A DNA stretch of 64,000 nt from Sphingomonas sp. UV9 (GCF_004101245.1 NZ_SCIN01000003.1:620001-684000), one strand, 5' to 3'; positions 1-9,113 are shown, counted from the first letter of the stretch. The notes: generated from the sequence alone by a model not told the origin. Numbers and translations: made by a program.

Positions 1-774
1 GCCGAATACGAAACGATCCTGGTCGAGCAGCGCGGCCGCGTCACGCTCGTCACGCTGAACCGGCCGCAGGCGCTGAACGCGCTCAATTCGCAGATTTTGG
101 CGGACCTGATCGCCGCGTTCGCCGCGTTCGATGCGGATCCGTCGCAGGGCTGCGCGGTGCTGACCGGGTCGGCCAAGGCTTTTGCGGCGGGGGCGGACAT
201 CAAGGAGATGCAGAGCCAGGGCTTTGCGGACATGTACGCAAGCAACTTCTTCGCCGGCTGGGAGAATTTCACGCGGACGCGCAAACCCGTGATCGCGGCG
301 GTGTCGGGCTTCGCGCTGGGCGGCGGGTGCGAGCTGGCGATGATGTGCGACTTCATCCTCGCGGCCGATACCGCCAAGTTCGGCCAGCCCGAGATCAAGC
401 TGGCGGTGTCGCCGGGGATGGGCGGATCTCAGCGGCTGACGCGTGCGGTCGCCAAGGCCAAGGCGATGGAGATGTGCCTGACCGGGCGGATGATGGGCGC
501 GGAAGAAGCCGAACGCGCCGGTCTCGTGTCGCGGATCGTGCCCGCGGACGACCTGATCGAGGAGGCGGTGAAGACCGCCGCGACGATCGCCGCGATGGCG
601 CCGCTGGCGGTGCTGGCGAACAAGGAGATGGTCAACGCAGCGTTCGAGACGGGCCTCGCGCAGGGCGTCCAGTTCGAGCGGCGGCTGTTCCACGGGCTGT
701 TCGGGACCGCGGACCAGAGCGAAGGCATGGCCGCGTTTGTGGAGAAGCGCGCCGGGAGCTGGACGGGGAAGTAG
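1..774 (+). CDS. enoyl-CoA hydratase (5' end cut by window)
   Basis: Hydrates trans-2-enoyl-CoA to 3-hydroxyacyl-CoA in fatty-acid or branched-chain amino-acid breakdown, in the cytoplasm. The frame is open from the first base and begins [13 protein letters not shown], which looks like residue 2 of a typical short crotonase, so probably only the start codon is missing. Crotonase features, numbered from the first codon: the CoA/oxyanion loop [11 protein letters not shown], then GGGCELAMM with Glu111 and [12 protein letters not shown] with Glu131, the two catalytic glutamates. Length near 258 residues is normal for a single-domain hydratase. The following 3-hydroxyisobutyrate dehydrogenase suggests a valine or acyl-CoA catabolic operon. 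Exact substrate is not readable from sequence. Confidence 0.93.
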   Translation, partial: AEYETILVEQRGRVTLVTLNRPQALNALNSQILADLIAAFAAFDADPSQGCAVLTGSAKAFAAGADIKEMQSQGFADMYASNFFAGWENFTRTRKPVIAAVSGFALGGGCELAMMCDFILAADTAKFGQPEIKLAVSPGMGGSQRLTRAVAKAKAMEMCLTGRMMGAEEAERAGLVSRIVPADDLIEEAVKTAATIAAMAPLAVLANKEMVNAAFETGLAQGVQFERRLFHGLFGTADQSEGMAAFVEKRAGSWTGK

Positions 775-783
775 TACGCCGCC

Positions 784-811
784 CGTCATCCTGACTTTCG
801 TCAGGATGACG
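784..811. repeat. short perfect hairpin between hydratase and dehydrogenase genes
   Basis: CGTCATCCTGA, a six-base loop, then TCAGGATGACG: an 11-bp perfect inverted repeat just after the hydratase stop codon. It has no T-tract, so it is more likely a REP-type palindrome or mRNA-stabilising hairpin than an intrinsic terminator. The two flanking genes may still be cotranscribed. Confidence 0.7.
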
Positions 812-869
812 ACGCTGGTTACGGATCGCGAGCGACACAGTCGCGGCGGCAAAGATTAGGAGAGAGAAG

Positions 870-1745
870 ATGGCACGGATCGCATTTATCGGGCTCGGCA
901 ATATGGGCGGCGGGATGGCGGCCAACCTCGCCAAGAAAGGCCACGACGTCCGCGCGTTCGATCTGAGCGCCGATGCCCTCGACAAGGCCAAAACCGCCGG
1001 CTGCCTCCTCGTCGCGTCCGCTGCCGAAGCAGCGGACGGCGCCGAGGCGATCGTGACGATGCTCCCGGCCGGCAAGCATGTCGCCGAGGTTTACGACGCG
1101 CTGTTCGGCGTCGCCCCACCGTCGGCGATCCTGATCGACTGTTCGACGATCGACGTCGCCACCGCCAAGCATGTCGCCGAGGCCGCGCAGGCCAAGGGTC
1201 TCGTCGCGGTCGACGCGCCCGTATCCGGCGGGATTGGCGCGGCCAATGCGGGCACGCTGACCTTCATGGTCGGCGGGTCGGCCGAGGCGTTCGACCGGGC
1301 GCGCGTCATCCTCGCCGACATGGGCAAGGCGGTCATCCACGCCGGCGCGAACGGCGCGGGGCAGGCGGCGAAGATCTGCAACAACATGATCCTCGGCGCG
1401 ACGATGATGGCGACGTGCGAGGCCTTCGTGCTGGCGGAGAAGCTCGGGCTCGACGCGCAGGCATTCTACGACATTGCCAGCGTGTCGTCGGGGCAGAGCT
1501 GGTCGATGACGAGCTACGCGCCGCTGCCGGGGATCGGTCCCGATACGCCAGCCGACCATGACTACCAGGGCGGTTTCGCGGCGGCGTTGATGCTCAAGGA
1601 CCTGCGGCTCGCGATGGCAGCTGCGAAGGATACCGGCGCGGACACCCCGATGGGGGCGAAGGCCGCAGAGCGCTACGAGGCTTTCGCCGCGGCCGGGCAG
1701 GGTAGCCTCGATTTCTCGGCGATCATCAAGACGTTGCGAGGCTAA
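870..1745 (+). CDS. mmsB: 3-hydroxyisobutyrate dehydrogenase
   Basis: NAD-dependent oxidation of 3-hydroxyisobutyrate to methylmalonate semialdehyde in valine catabolism. The 291-residue protein has the N-terminal Rossmann loop GLGNMGGGMAANL (residues 8-20), the substrate-binding APVSGG (Ser119) and the catalytic Lys168 in GQAAKICNN, all diagnostic of the beta-hydroxyacid dehydrogenase family. Length matches the family. The ATG follows a good ribosome site (AGGAGAGAGAAG). It lies 95 bases after an enoyl-CoA hydratase, and the pair matches consecutive valine-degradation steps. Other beta-hydroxyacid dehydrogenases such as tartronate semialdehyde reductase look alike, but the context favours mmsB. 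Confidence 0.9.
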   Translation: MARIAFIGLGNMGGGMAANLAKKGHDVRAFDLSADALDKAKTAGCLLVASAAEAADGAEAIVTMLPAGKHVAEVYDALFGVAPPSAILIDCSTIDVATAKHVAEAAQAKGLVAVDAPVSGGIGAANAGTLTFMVGGSAEAFDRARVILADMGKAVIHAGANGAGQAAKICNNMILGATMMATCEAFVLAEKLGLDAQAFYDIASVSSGQSWSMTSYAPLPGIGPDTPADHDYQGGFAAALMLKDLRLAMAAAKDTGADTPMGAKAAERYEAFAAAGQGSLDFSAIIKTLRG

Positions 1746-1748
1746 GCC

Positions 1749-2144
1749 TCAAAGAAAGCGGATCAGCATCAGCAGCAGGCCGAGGATCGAGACCATCCAG
1801 CACAGGCTGCGGACGTACTTGATGCCGAACAGGTAGAGCGGGATGTAGGCGATCCGCGCGCCGAACCAGAGCCAGGCCCCGATCGCACCGAGCCCGCCGG
1901 TGCGATCGGTGACCGCCAGCCCGAGCGCTAGCGCGACGAAGACCGGGTAGGTTTCCTGGAAATTCTTGAGCGCGCGTTCGGCGCGGCCGGCCATCTCGCC
2001 GAGCGGCTTCTGCTCGCCGTCGCGCGAGCCGGCATTCCAGTCGAGCCCGCGGTCGCGCGTCGCCGTCTGCCCCTGGATCATCACATACGCGAACAGCAGG
2101 ACCGTCGACCAGCCTAGCAGCAGCAATTCGGTGGGCAGCGTCAT
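1749..2144 (-). CDS. MAPEG family membrane protein
   Basis: A 131-residue protein with hydrophobic helices at about residues 5-22, 65-80, 86-105 and 110-130, the four-helix layout of the MAPEG superfamily (eicosanoid and glutathione metabolism relatives). The conserved region between helices 1 and 2 carries ERALKNFQETYPVF, the family's usual R-x-x-x-N-x-x-E signature. Bacterial members of this group are uncharacterised inner-membrane proteins and glutathione dependence is not proven. It converges on mmsB, with only three bases between the stop codons. Start ATG at 2144 gives a normal family length. Confidence 0.85.
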   Translation of the reverse strand: MTLPTELLLLGWSTVLLFAYVMIQGQTATRDRGLDWNAGSRDGEQKPLGEMAGRAERALKNFQETYPVFVALALGLAVTDRTGGLGAIGAWLWFGARIAYIPLYLFGIKYVRSLCWMVSILGLLLMLIRFL

Positions 2145-2183
2145 GATCGATCTCCGCAGGGGCTCAGCGGATCTCGAACGCCG

Positions 2184-2402
2184 CTATGCCCGCGAGGTTG
2201 CGCCGTGTGGGACCGGATTGGCAAGCTGGCGCGCGTCGCGGTCCCGGTGGAACGCGCGGTCGGCGTCGTCGATCGCGCAAAGCAGGCTGCCGAAGCAGGG
2301 CATCTCGTCGATCGGATAGACACGCGACAGGTCGTGGCCGAGCGCGAAAATGTCGCGCTGCGTGAGCAACCCGATCGCGACGATGCGATCTTGATCAGGC
2401 AT
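2184..2402 (-). CDS. small uncharacterised protein (72 residues)
   Basis: Soluble-looking 72-residue protein beginning MPDQDRIVAIGLLTQRDIFALG, with a charged C-terminal half (DDADRAFHRDRDARQ). No recognised domain and no signal peptide or membrane segment. The composition looks protein-like rather than like an antisense artefact, and I have an impression of similar small sphingomonad proteins in this style, which I cannot verify here. It sits 39 bases upstream of the MAPEG gene on the same strand and could be cotranscribed with it. Function unknown. Confidence 0.6.
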   Translation of the reverse strand: MPDQDRIVAIGLLTQRDIFALGHDLSRVYPIDEMPCFGSLLCAIDDADRAFHRDRDARQLANPVPHGATSRA

Positions 2403-2487
2403 ATGTCAGGCTCCCGTGGTGTAACACACGTTAACACGTCCAAGCTGCTATGTATCAGTAATATCGGATAAAGAGGCCAAGCGAGCC

Positions 2488-3861
2488 TTAGCCGAGCCCA
2501 AGTCGCTCGCGCGCCTGCCAGCGGGCGATCATCAGCACCGAGACCACCGCCAGTCCGGTCGCCAATCCGGTCCAGATGCCGACCCCGCCCCAGCCGCGGC
2601 CGAAGGCGAGCCATGCGCCGACGCCGATGCCGATTCCCCAATAGCCGATCGCCGCGAAGATCATCGGCACCTTGGTATCGCCCAGCCCGCGCAACATCCC
2701 CGCGCCGATCACCTGCGCGCCGTCGACCACCTGGAACACGGCGGCCACCGCGAGCAGCGAGATCGCCAGCGCGACGACCGGTGCGTTGGCGGGCGCATCG
2801 ACGTCGAGGATGATGCCGATCAGCAGTTGCGGGGCGAGCACGAGCAAAGCCGCGGTCAGCACCATGAAGCCTTCGCCGATCGCGAACGCCGCCCAGCCCG
2901 CGCGGCCGATCCCCGCCCGGTCGCCACGTCCGGAGGCGAGACCGACGCGGACGGTGGCGGCTTGGGCGATGCCGAGCGGGACCATGAAGGTGACGCCGGC
3001 GATCTGGATCGCGATCGCGTGCGCGGCGAGCGGCACGGTGCCGAGCAATCCCATCAGGAACACCGCGGCGATGAACACGGTGGACTCGAACCCCAATGTG
3101 ATCGCGATCGGCAGCCCGAGCGTCCATACCGCGCGGTATCGTGGCCAGTCGCTGCGCCAGAAGCGGCCGAGCAGGCGATAGCGGCGGAACGGTTTGGCGT
3201 AGAGGATGACGGCGGCCATCGCGACGAAGCTCAAGCCGTTGGCGATGCTGCTCGCCATTCCCGAGCCGAGCAGGCCGAGTGCGGGCAATCCTGCGTGGCC
3301 GAAGATCAGCAACCAGTTGAGCCCGGCGTTGACGATCAGCAATCCGGTCATCACCACCAGCGACCAGCCGGGCCGCTCGAGCGCGGCGACGAACGCGCGC
3401 AGCACGAGGAAGGCAAGGCTCGGCAGCATGCCCCACATGACGGCGCGCACGAACCGCGCCGCGTCGTGCGCGAGCAGCGGGTCCTGGTCGAGCAGGTGGA
3501 CGAGGATCGCCTCGGCATTCCAGAGGATCACCCAGGACGGAATGCAGAGCGTGGCGGCGACCCAGATCGTCTGGCGCACGGTCCGCCGGATATCGCGCAC
3601 CGCATGCGGCCGCGCGCCGCGTTCGCGCGCGATCATCGGCACCGCGGCGGTCGTGAGACCCATGCCGAAAACGAGGAACACGAGGTAGAGGTTCAGCCCC
3701 AGCGTCGCTGCCGCCAGCGTGTCGGGACCCAGCCGCCCGAGCATCGCCACATCGGTCGCGCCGACCAACGCCTGGGCGAGATTCGTCGCGACCAGCGGCC
3801 AGGCAAGTTTCAGCGTGGCGGCAAATTCGGTGCGCCAGGGGCGGGGCGGAGTCGACGTCAT
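2488..3861 (-). CDS. MATE family multidrug/toxin efflux transporter
   Basis: A 457-residue integral membrane protein with about twelve hydrophobic segments in two similar halves, the multidrug and toxic compound extrusion fold. The N-terminal half starts LKLAWPLVATNLAQALVGATDVAMLGRLG, the conserved helix 1-2 region of NorM-like proteins, and the second half contains the matching LGLPIAITLGFE segment. Such proteins use a sodium or proton gradient to export cationic drugs or metabolites. Substrate cannot be inferred. It is transcribed alone, with no linked regulator. The closest co-directional genes are 86 bases downstream (the small 72-residue protein) and 359 bases upstream (the esterase). 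Confidence 0.92.
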   Translation of the reverse strand: MTSTPPRPWRTEFAATLKLAWPLVATNLAQALVGATDVAMLGRLGPDTLAAATLGLNLYLVFLVFGMGLTTAAVPMIARERGARPHAVRDIRRTVRQTIWVAATLCIPSWVILWNAEAILVHLLDQDPLLAHDAARFVRAVMWGMLPSLAFLVLRAFVAALERPGWSLVVMTGLLIVNAGLNWLLIFGHAGLPALGLLGSGMASSIANGLSFVAMAAVILYAKPFRRYRLLGRFWRSDWPRYRAVWTLGLPIAITLGFESTVFIAAVFLMGLLGTVPLAAHAIAIQIAGVTFMVPLGIAQAATVRVGLASGRGDRAGIGRAGWAAFAIGEGFMVLTAALLVLAPQLLIGIILDVDAPANAPVVALAISLLAVAAVFQVVDGAQVIGAGMLRGLGDTKVPMIFAAIGYWGIGIGVGAWLAFGRGWGGVGIWTGLATGLAVVSVLMIARWQARERLGLG

Positions 3862-3945
3862 CCGCTGGCTTTACCTGCGTTTCAGGCCAAGTCGATGACC
3901 GTGGCCGATCGCTTCGAGGGGCAGCCATTGTCGGAGAAGCTTACC

Positions 3946-4071
3946 GATCCTCCCCCGCAAGGGGGAGATGGCGCCGTAGGCGACGGAGGGGGAGGACCCG
4001 CAACACGGATTGTCCCTTACCGCCCCCTCCGTCTGGCAAGCGCCAGCCACCTCCCCCTGGCGGGGGAGGAT
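3946..4071. repeat. two-armed palindromic intergenic repeat, family A
   Basis: Left part ATCCTCCCCCGCAAGGGGGAG...GACGGAGGGGGAGG and right part CCCCCTCCGTCTGGCAAGCGCC...CCCCCTGGCGGGGGAGGAT are imperfect reverse complements enclosing a short non-paired centre. Two other copies lie at 17175-17300 and 59650-59772. This copy occupies about a third of the 358-base gene-free stretch 3862-4219. The rest of that gap holds a second small hairpin at 4133-4152 and nothing else I can recognise. Confidence 0.85.
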
Positions 4072-4132
4072 AGAAGTGGGGCGATCAGGTGTGTGAGGAG
4101 CGGGAGAGCAACGCTGCCCCCAAAACCCCGTC

Positions 4133-4152
4133 ATCCCAGCGAAAGCTGGGAT
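4133..4152. repeat. small hairpin, possible terminator of the esterase gene
   Basis: ATCCCAGC GAAA GCTGGGAT, an eight-base perfect stem with a GAAA tetraloop, lies about 70 bases past the stop of the minus-strand esterase gene. There is no T-run. A related sequence with CACCCCAGC arms is at 54142-54203, so it belongs to a dispersed palindrome class. Confidence 0.6.
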
Positions 4153-4219
4153 ATCATCGTCGTGGCAACCGTCATCCGCCCCGCGAGCGACAGCCATCGA
4201 CCACTCCGGCGCAGGCAGA

Positions 4220-5332
4220 CTACCGCATCAACCCAGCAGCCCGCAGCGCAGTCTCGATCGTCGCTTGGATACCCGTCGCCGGAGCCGGAGCCGTCTTCGC
4301 GGCAGCTTTGCCGCGAACCGGGATGGCCCGCTTGGCAACCCGCTCCGGCGCCGCCTTCGCAACCGCAGCAGCCTCGTCCGCCGAGACCAAGCCCCAAGAT
4401 TCAGCGATCATCGCCGTGCTCGAAATGCCGACATCGAGCATGAACGGCCCCGGCTTGCCCAGGCGGTCCCCCGAGGGATCGATCGGCGTGCCATGGCCCA
4501 TGCCGGGCACGATCCATTCCTCGACCACGTCGCGACCGGCGACATCGGACCACACGCGCCGCATGCCGGCGGCGCTGTGCTCCTCGCGGACCGCCTCCGC
4601 GTCGACGCCGTGCAGCGCGCGCCATTGCCGCCCGATCGTGTCCGCGTTCGACACGTTGACCGTCGCATCCGCCGCGCCGTGCCAGATCGACAATTTCGGC
4701 CACGCCCCGTCATGCCCGCGCGCGCCGCTGCGGACCGCGTCGGCCAGCGCGGTGTCGCTGGTGTCGCCGTGCCCGCGCATCCGGTCGAATGCTTGCGACA
4801 CGCCAGTCGCGGTCCCGTAGGCGAGTCCCCCAATCACCGCGCCGCCCGCGAACAGGTCCGGACGGGTCGCCAGCATCGCCATCGTCATCGCGCCGCCCGC
4901 CGACAGCCCGGTGACGTACACGCGGCTGCGGTCGAGCCCGTGGCGCGCGATCATCGTCTCGGTCATCTGCGCGATCGATTCGGCCTCGCCGCCGGCCTGC
5001 GCGGTGTCTTCGGAGGCGAACCAGTTGAAGCAGAGATTGGTATTGTTCGCGCGCGTCTGTTCGGGAAACAGCACCGCAAAGCCCGCGCGATCGGCCAGTT
5101 GCGACCAGCCCGAGCCGTGGTCATAGCCTGCCGCCGTCTGCGTGCAGCCGTGCAGCACCACCACCAACGGTGCGACCGATGGGAGGTCCCTAGGCACGTA
5201 GCTATGGCCCAGCAACGCGCCGGGATTGGTCCCGAACTCGGTCAGCCTGGTCAGTCGGCTTGGCCCGGCATGAAACTGCGCAGGGGCTCCCGCGCGCGCC
5301 ATGCGGGCAATGGTATCGGCGATGTTTCTCAA
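4220..5332 (-). CDS. PHB depolymerase-type esterase (alpha/beta hydrolase)
   Basis: A 370-residue alpha/beta hydrolase of the esterase-PHB family, which hydrolyses short-chain polyhydroxyalkanoates or related esters such as feruloyl or acetyl esters. The oxyanion motif VLHGCTQ is at residues 59-65, nucleophile Ser144 in GLSAGGAM, Asp222 in HGAADATV and His280 in GMGHGTP, a complete triad in the expected order. There is no clear signal peptide at the N-terminus, although annotated relatives are often called extracellular, so location is open. The last 60 residues are Ala/Lys/Pro-rich and low in complexity, like a linker or polymer-binding tail. A polyhydroxyalkanoate locus lies 23 kb away. Confidence 0.85.
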   Translation of the reverse strand: MRNIADTIARMARAGAPAQFHAGPSRLTRLTEFGTNPGALLGHSYVPRDLPSVAPLVVVLHGCTQTAAGYDHGSGWSQLADRAGFAVLFPEQTRANNTNLCFNWFASEDTAQAGGEAESIAQMTETMIARHGLDRSRVYVTGLSAGGAMTMAMLATRPDLFAGGAVIGGLAYGTATGVSQAFDRMRGHGDTSDTALADAVRSGARGHDGAWPKLSIWHGAADATVNVSNADTIGRQWRALHGVDAEAVREEHSAAGMRRVWSDVAGRDVVEEWIVPGMGHGTPIDPSGDRLGKPGPFMLDVGISSTAMIAESWGLVSADEAAAVAKAAPERVAKRAIPVRGKAAAKTAPAPATGIQATIETALRAAGLMR

Positions 5333-5422
5333 AACGCGAGCCTTTCATCGCTAGGCACAACCGCCGCGAACCTATGTCAACGCGGCGTCTACGTCATTTG
5401 TTGCTGCGCTGCAGCAAAAACG

Positions 5423-6682
5423 TCAGGAGCCATGTCCGAGTGCATCGCACGCGTCGCCGATCGCCGTATAGATCCGGTCGAGATCGGCGTCGTCGATGCA
5501 GTAAGGCGGCATGACGTAAACGGTGTTGCCGAGCGGCCGGAGCAGCAGGTCGCGCTCGCCGAAGAACGCGAGCAGGCGCGGGCCGATCTGCGAGAGATAG
5601 CCGTCCTCGCCCTCCAGTTCGACCGCGGTGATGGTGCCGATCGCGCGGGCATTGGCGATCCGCGGATGCCGGGCGAGCGCCTCAAGCCGCGCGGCCTGGC
5701 GTGTGGCCAGATCGGCGATCCGCTCGCGCACCGGTTCGTCGCGCCAGATGGCGAGGTTCGCGTTGGCAGCGGCGCAGGCGATCGGGTTGGCGGTGTAGCT
5801 CGACGAGTGGAAGAACATGCGCGATCTGTCGGTGCCGTAATGCGCCTGGTAGATCGGCTCGCTCGTCATCGTCACCGCGAGCGGGATCGCGCCGCCGGTC
5901 AGCCCCTTTGACAGGCACAGGATGTCGGGCACCACGCCGGCCTGTTCGCAGGCGAGCAGAGTGCCGGTGCGGCCCCAGCCGGTCATCACCTCGTCGGCGA
6001 TGAACAGGACGCCATGGCGCGCGCAGATCCGCCGCATCTCGGCGAGGATGTGCGCCGGATAGATGTGCATCCCGCCCGCGCCGAGCAGCAGCGGCTCGAC
6101 GATGAACGCCGCCGGGTGTTCGGCGCAGGCGCGTTCCAGCGCATCGAGCGTAGCCTGTTCGTGCCCGGCGGCCGGGAAGGGGATCGTGCCGACGTCGAAC
6201 AGCAGCGGCGCGTAGGCGCGGTTGAAGACGCCGCGCGCGCCGACCGACATCGCGCCGATCGTGTCGCCGTGATAGCCGTGCTCCAGCACGAGGATGCGGT
6301 GGCGGTCCTCAGCCCGATCCAGCCAATAGCCGAGCGCCATCTTCAGCGCGCACTCGACGCTGGTCGAGCCGGAATCCGAGAAGAACACCCGGGTGAGCTC
6401 GGGCGGCATGATCGCGGTGAGGCCGCGCGCAAGATCTTCGGCAGGCTGGTGCGTCCAGCCGGCGAAGATGATCTGGTCGAGCTTGCCCGCCTGTTCGGCG
6501 ATCGCGGCCATGATCCTCGGGTTGGCGTGGCCATGCGTGGTGACCCACCAGGACGAAATCGCATCGACGATCCGACGCCCGTCGGACGTGTAGAGCGCCG
6601 CACCCTCGGCATGCGTGACGAGCGGGATCGGCTCGCGCAGGCCGTGCTGCGTGAACGGATGCCAGACGGGGGAATCGCTCAC
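5423..6682 (-). CDS. bioA: adenosylmethionine-8-amino-7-oxononanoate aminotransferase
   Basis: Transfers the amino group of S-adenosylmethionine to 8-amino-7-oxononanoate to give 7,8-diaminopelargonate, the third pimeloyl-dependent step of biotin synthesis. Start chosen as GTG 6682, whose GTGA overlaps the bioD stop codon. The resulting N-terminus VSDSPVWHPFTQH is the normal BioA beginning. PLP features: SGSTSVE near 104-110, HGYHGDT at 135-141, Asp230 in IADEV, and the Schiff-base Lys259 in LSKGLTGG. Length of 419 residues is typical. It is the last gene of the overlapping bioF-bioD-bioA operon. Confidence 0.96.
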   Translation of the reverse strand: MSDSPVWHPFTQHGLREPIPLVTHAEGAALYTSDGRRIVDAISSWWVTTHGHANPRIMAAIAEQAGKLDQIIFAGWTHQPAEDLARGLTAIMPPELTRVFFSDSGSTSVECALKMALGYWLDRAEDRHRILVLEHGYHGDTIGAMSVGARGVFNRAYAPLLFDVGTIPFPAAGHEQATLDALERACAEHPAAFIVEPLLLGAGGMHIYPAHILAEMRRICARHGVLFIADEVMTGWGRTGTLLACEQAGVVPDILCLSKGLTGGAIPLAVTMTSEPIYQAHYGTDRSRMFFHSSSYTANPIACAAANANLAIWRDEPVRERIADLATRQAARLEALARHPRIANARAIGTITAVELEGEDGYLSQIGPRLLAFFGERDLLLRPLGNTVYVMPPYCIDDADLDRIYTAIGDACDALGHGS

Positions 6683-7296
6683 CGGAACGCCTCCAGGTCG
6701 AAGCTCGCAGCGAACGCCTCGGCCAAGGTCGCTGCGTTCAACGGATCGAGCCGGGGCAGGCGGCCGAGCCGGCGGACCTTTCCGAGTGCCGCGATGGTCG
6801 CTTCGCTGTCCTCGACCGCGTCGCCGACGAACGCGATACCGAGGATCGGCACGCCGCGCGCGCGCAACGCCTCGATCGACAATAGGCTGTGATTGATCGT
6901 GCCGAGCCCCGTGCGCGCAACGAGCACCACCGGCTTGGCCCACCGCGCGAACAGGTCCGCGAAGATCAGGTCGCGCGTCACCGGTACCATCACACCGCCC
7001 GCCCCCTCGACGACCATCGGACCGTCGATTGCGGGCAGCGTTAGCTTTTCGAGGTCGATCGTCACCCCGTCGATCTCCGCGGCAAGATGCGGCGAACACG
7101 GTGTCGTCAGCCGGTATGCCTCAGGCAGGACGCTGTCCGCTGGCACGCCCAAGGTCACGACCGACGCCGCATCGCTACCGTCCGCAAGCCCGGCCTGCAC
7201 CGGCTTCCAGTAGCGCGCGCCGAGCGCAGCGGTCAGCCCGGCGGCGAACACCGTCTTGCCGATATCCGTGTCCGTTCCGGTGACGATAATCGTCAT
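6679..7296 (-). CDS. bioD: dethiobiotin synthetase
   Basis: ATP-dependent carboxylation and ring closure of 7,8-diaminopelargonate to dethiobiotin. The 205-residue protein opens with the P-loop GTDTDIGKT (residues 7-15), a specific BioD signature, followed by WKPVQAG and the VEGAGGVMVP segment that binds ATP and magnesium. Start ATG 7296 overlaps the bioF stop by ATGA and its own stop overlaps the bioA GTG by four bases, so translation of the three genes is probably coupled. The length is slightly short of, but within, the family range. Confidence 0.96.
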   Translation of the reverse strand: MTIIVTGTDTDIGKTVFAAGLTAALGARYWKPVQAGLADGSDAASVVTLGVPADSVLPEAYRLTTPCSPHLAAEIDGVTIDLEKLTLPAIDGPMVVEGAGGVMVPVTRDLIFADLFARWAKPVVLVARTGLGTINHSLLSIEALRARGVPILGIAFVGDAVEDSEATIAALGKVRRLGRLPRLDPLNAATLAEAFAASFDLEAFR

Positions 7297-8414
7297 TGCA
7301 GCGCCTCCTTCATGACCTCGCCCAAAGCCTCGATATCCGCCGTCGTGACGTTGAGCGTCAACGATATCCGCAACCGCGATCCACCCTCGGGGACGGTCGG
7401 CGGACGGATGCCGCGGACGTCGAACCCGGCTGCCTGGATCGCGGCGGCCACCCGCATCGTCCGCGCGGCATCGCCGAGTACCAGCGGCAGGATCTGCGAT
7501 CCGGTCGCCACGACACCGTAGGGACCCAACACGCGCTCCGCCGTCGCGATCAGCGCCCACAACCGGTCGCGCCGCACCGGTTCGTCGGCGCTGATCCGCA
7601 GCGCCTCGCGGACCGCCAGCGCCATCAGCGGCGACGGCGCGGTCGAGAAGATGAACCCGCGTCCGCGGTTGACGATGAACTCGCGCATCACCGCCGGCCC
7701 GCAGAGCAGCGCGCCTTCGCAGCCAAGCGCCTTGCCGCAGGTCCGCAAGGTGACGACGTTGTCGCGCCCGTCGAGCCCCTCGGCGAGGCCCCGGCCATCG
7801 GCGCCGAACACGCCGGTCGCATGCGCCTCGTCGATCAGCAGGATCGCGTCGTGGCGGTCCGCGACGCGTGCGAGATCGGCGAGCGGCGCGCGGTCGCCGT
7901 CCATGCTGTAGAGACTCTCGACCGCGATCCAGACTCGCCCCGTACCGCCGGCTGCGCGCCAATCGGCGATCGCGTCCTCGAACGCACCCGCGTCGTTATG
8001 CGCCGCGCTTACGCAGGTCGCCCGCGTCAGCCGCATCCCCTCATGCGCGCTCGCATGGATAAGGGCGTCGTGGACGATCAGGTCGCCGCGCTGCGGCACC
8101 GTCGCGAACAGGATCGTGTTGGCGACATACCCGCTGGCGAAGAACAGTGCGGCCTCGGTCCCGAAGAACCGCGCCGCATCTGCTTCCAGCGCCTCATGCT
8201 CGGGCGCGTTGCCACGCAACAACCGCGAGCCGCCCGATCCGACCGGCACGCCCCGCGCCAAGGCCTCGATCATCGCGCCGCGCAGACGGTCCGATCCGGC
8301 GAGGCCGAGATAGTCGTTCGAGGCGAAGTCGACGCCCGCCGGCGGCCTGAGCGATCGATACCGGTCGGCGGCGGCCAGCGTGGCGAGGTCTCGTTCCTGG
8401 TCGGCGAACATCAT
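7293..8414 (-). CDS. bioF: 8-amino-7-oxononanoate synthase
   Basis: PLP enzyme condensing pimeloyl-thioester with alanine, the first step of biotin ring assembly. The 373-residue protein has ASNDYLGLAG near the N-terminus, GSGGSRLLRGN at 59-69, Asp195 in LIDEAHATG and the PLP lysine Lys228 in TCGKALG. It heads the bioF-bioD-bioA operon. Two adjacent ATG codons (8414 and 8411) are possible starts. bioB, bioC and a pimeloyl-ester hydrolase are not in this window, so early pimelate supply and sulfur insertion must be encoded elsewhere. Confidence 0.94.
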   Translation of the reverse strand: MMFADQERDLATLAAADRYRSLRPPAGVDFASNDYLGLAGSDRLRGAMIEALARGVPVGSGGSRLLRGNAPEHEALEADAARFFGTEAALFFASGYVANTILFATVPQRGDLIVHDALIHASAHEGMRLTRATCVSAAHNDAGAFEDAIADWRAAGGTGRVWIAVESLYSMDGDRAPLADLARVADRHDAILLIDEAHATGVFGADGRGLAEGLDGRDNVVTLRTCGKALGCEGALLCGPAVMREFIVNRGRGFIFSTAPSPLMALAVREALRISADEPVRRDRLWALIATAERVLGPYGVVATGSQILPLVLGDAARTMRVAAAIQAAGFDVRGIRPPTVPEGGSRLRISLTLNVTTADIEALGEVMKEALQ

Positions 8415-8468
8415 CGCGCCGCCCTAACCCCAACGCGGCGCGAAGACGATAGCGGGCCGACGGAGACG

Positions 8469-9113
8469 TTACCTCGCCTTCAGCGCCGCGATAAACCCGC
8501 GCGCCCTCGCGCCGACATCTGCCGCCGTCATCCCCGGCGCATACAGTGCGGAGCCCAGACCGAACCCGGCCGCGCCCGCCTTGCGCCACTCGGCCATGAT
8601 CTCCGGTACCACACCACCGACCGGCAGCACACGCGTGTCCTTGGGAAGGACGGCCCGCATCGCCTTCAGTACCGCGGGGCTCGCGGCCTCGGCCGGGAAC
8701 AGCTTCAGCGCCGCCGCGCCCGCCTCCAGCGCCGCGAACGCCTCGGTCGGCGTCGCGATGCCGGGCAGCGCGACATAGCCGCGCTCGGCTGCCGCCGCGA
8801 TCACCCGCACGTTCGCGTTGGGCGCGATTATCAGTGTGCCACCCGCCGCACCGACCGCCGCCACGTCCTCGACGCGCAACACGGTGCCCGCACCGACGAC
8901 CGCGCGGCCCTTCAGCGTGCGCGCCAGCCGGGCGATGCTGTCGAGCGGATCGGGCGAGTTCATCGGGACTTCGAGGATGGTGAAGCCCGCCTCGACCAGC
9001 GCCTCGCCGATCGCCTCGACCTCATCCGGCTTCACGCCGCGCAAAATCGCGATCAGCGGGCATCTCGCGAAGGCGTCGTCGAAGGCCCGGCGGTGGGTCG
9101 TGGGGGGAGTCAT
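8469..9113 (-). CDS. dgoA: 2-dehydro-3-deoxy-6-phosphogalactonate aldolase
   Basis: Class I aldolase that splits 2-keto-3-deoxy-6-phosphogalactonate into pyruvate and glyceraldehyde-3-phosphate (De Ley-Doudoroff galactose/galactonate pathway). The 214-residue protein has Glu48 in LEVPMNSPDPLDSI, the wording typical of DgoA rather than KDPG aldolase Eda, and Schiff-base Lys137 in ALKLFPAE. Start ATG 9113 overlaps the dgoK stop codon by ATGA. The pairing with dgoK supports the galactonate assignment over Eda. Confidence 0.93.
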   Translation of the reverse strand: MTPPTTHRRAFDDAFARCPLIAILRGVKPDEVEAIGEALVEAGFTILEVPMNSPDPLDSIARLARTLKGRAVVGAGTVLRVEDVAAVGAAGGTLIIAPNANVRVIAAAAERGYVALPGIATPTEAFAALEAGAAALKLFPAEAASPAVLKAMRAVLPKDTRVLPVGGVVPEIMAEWRKAGAAGFGLGSALYAPGMTAADVGARARGFIAALKAR

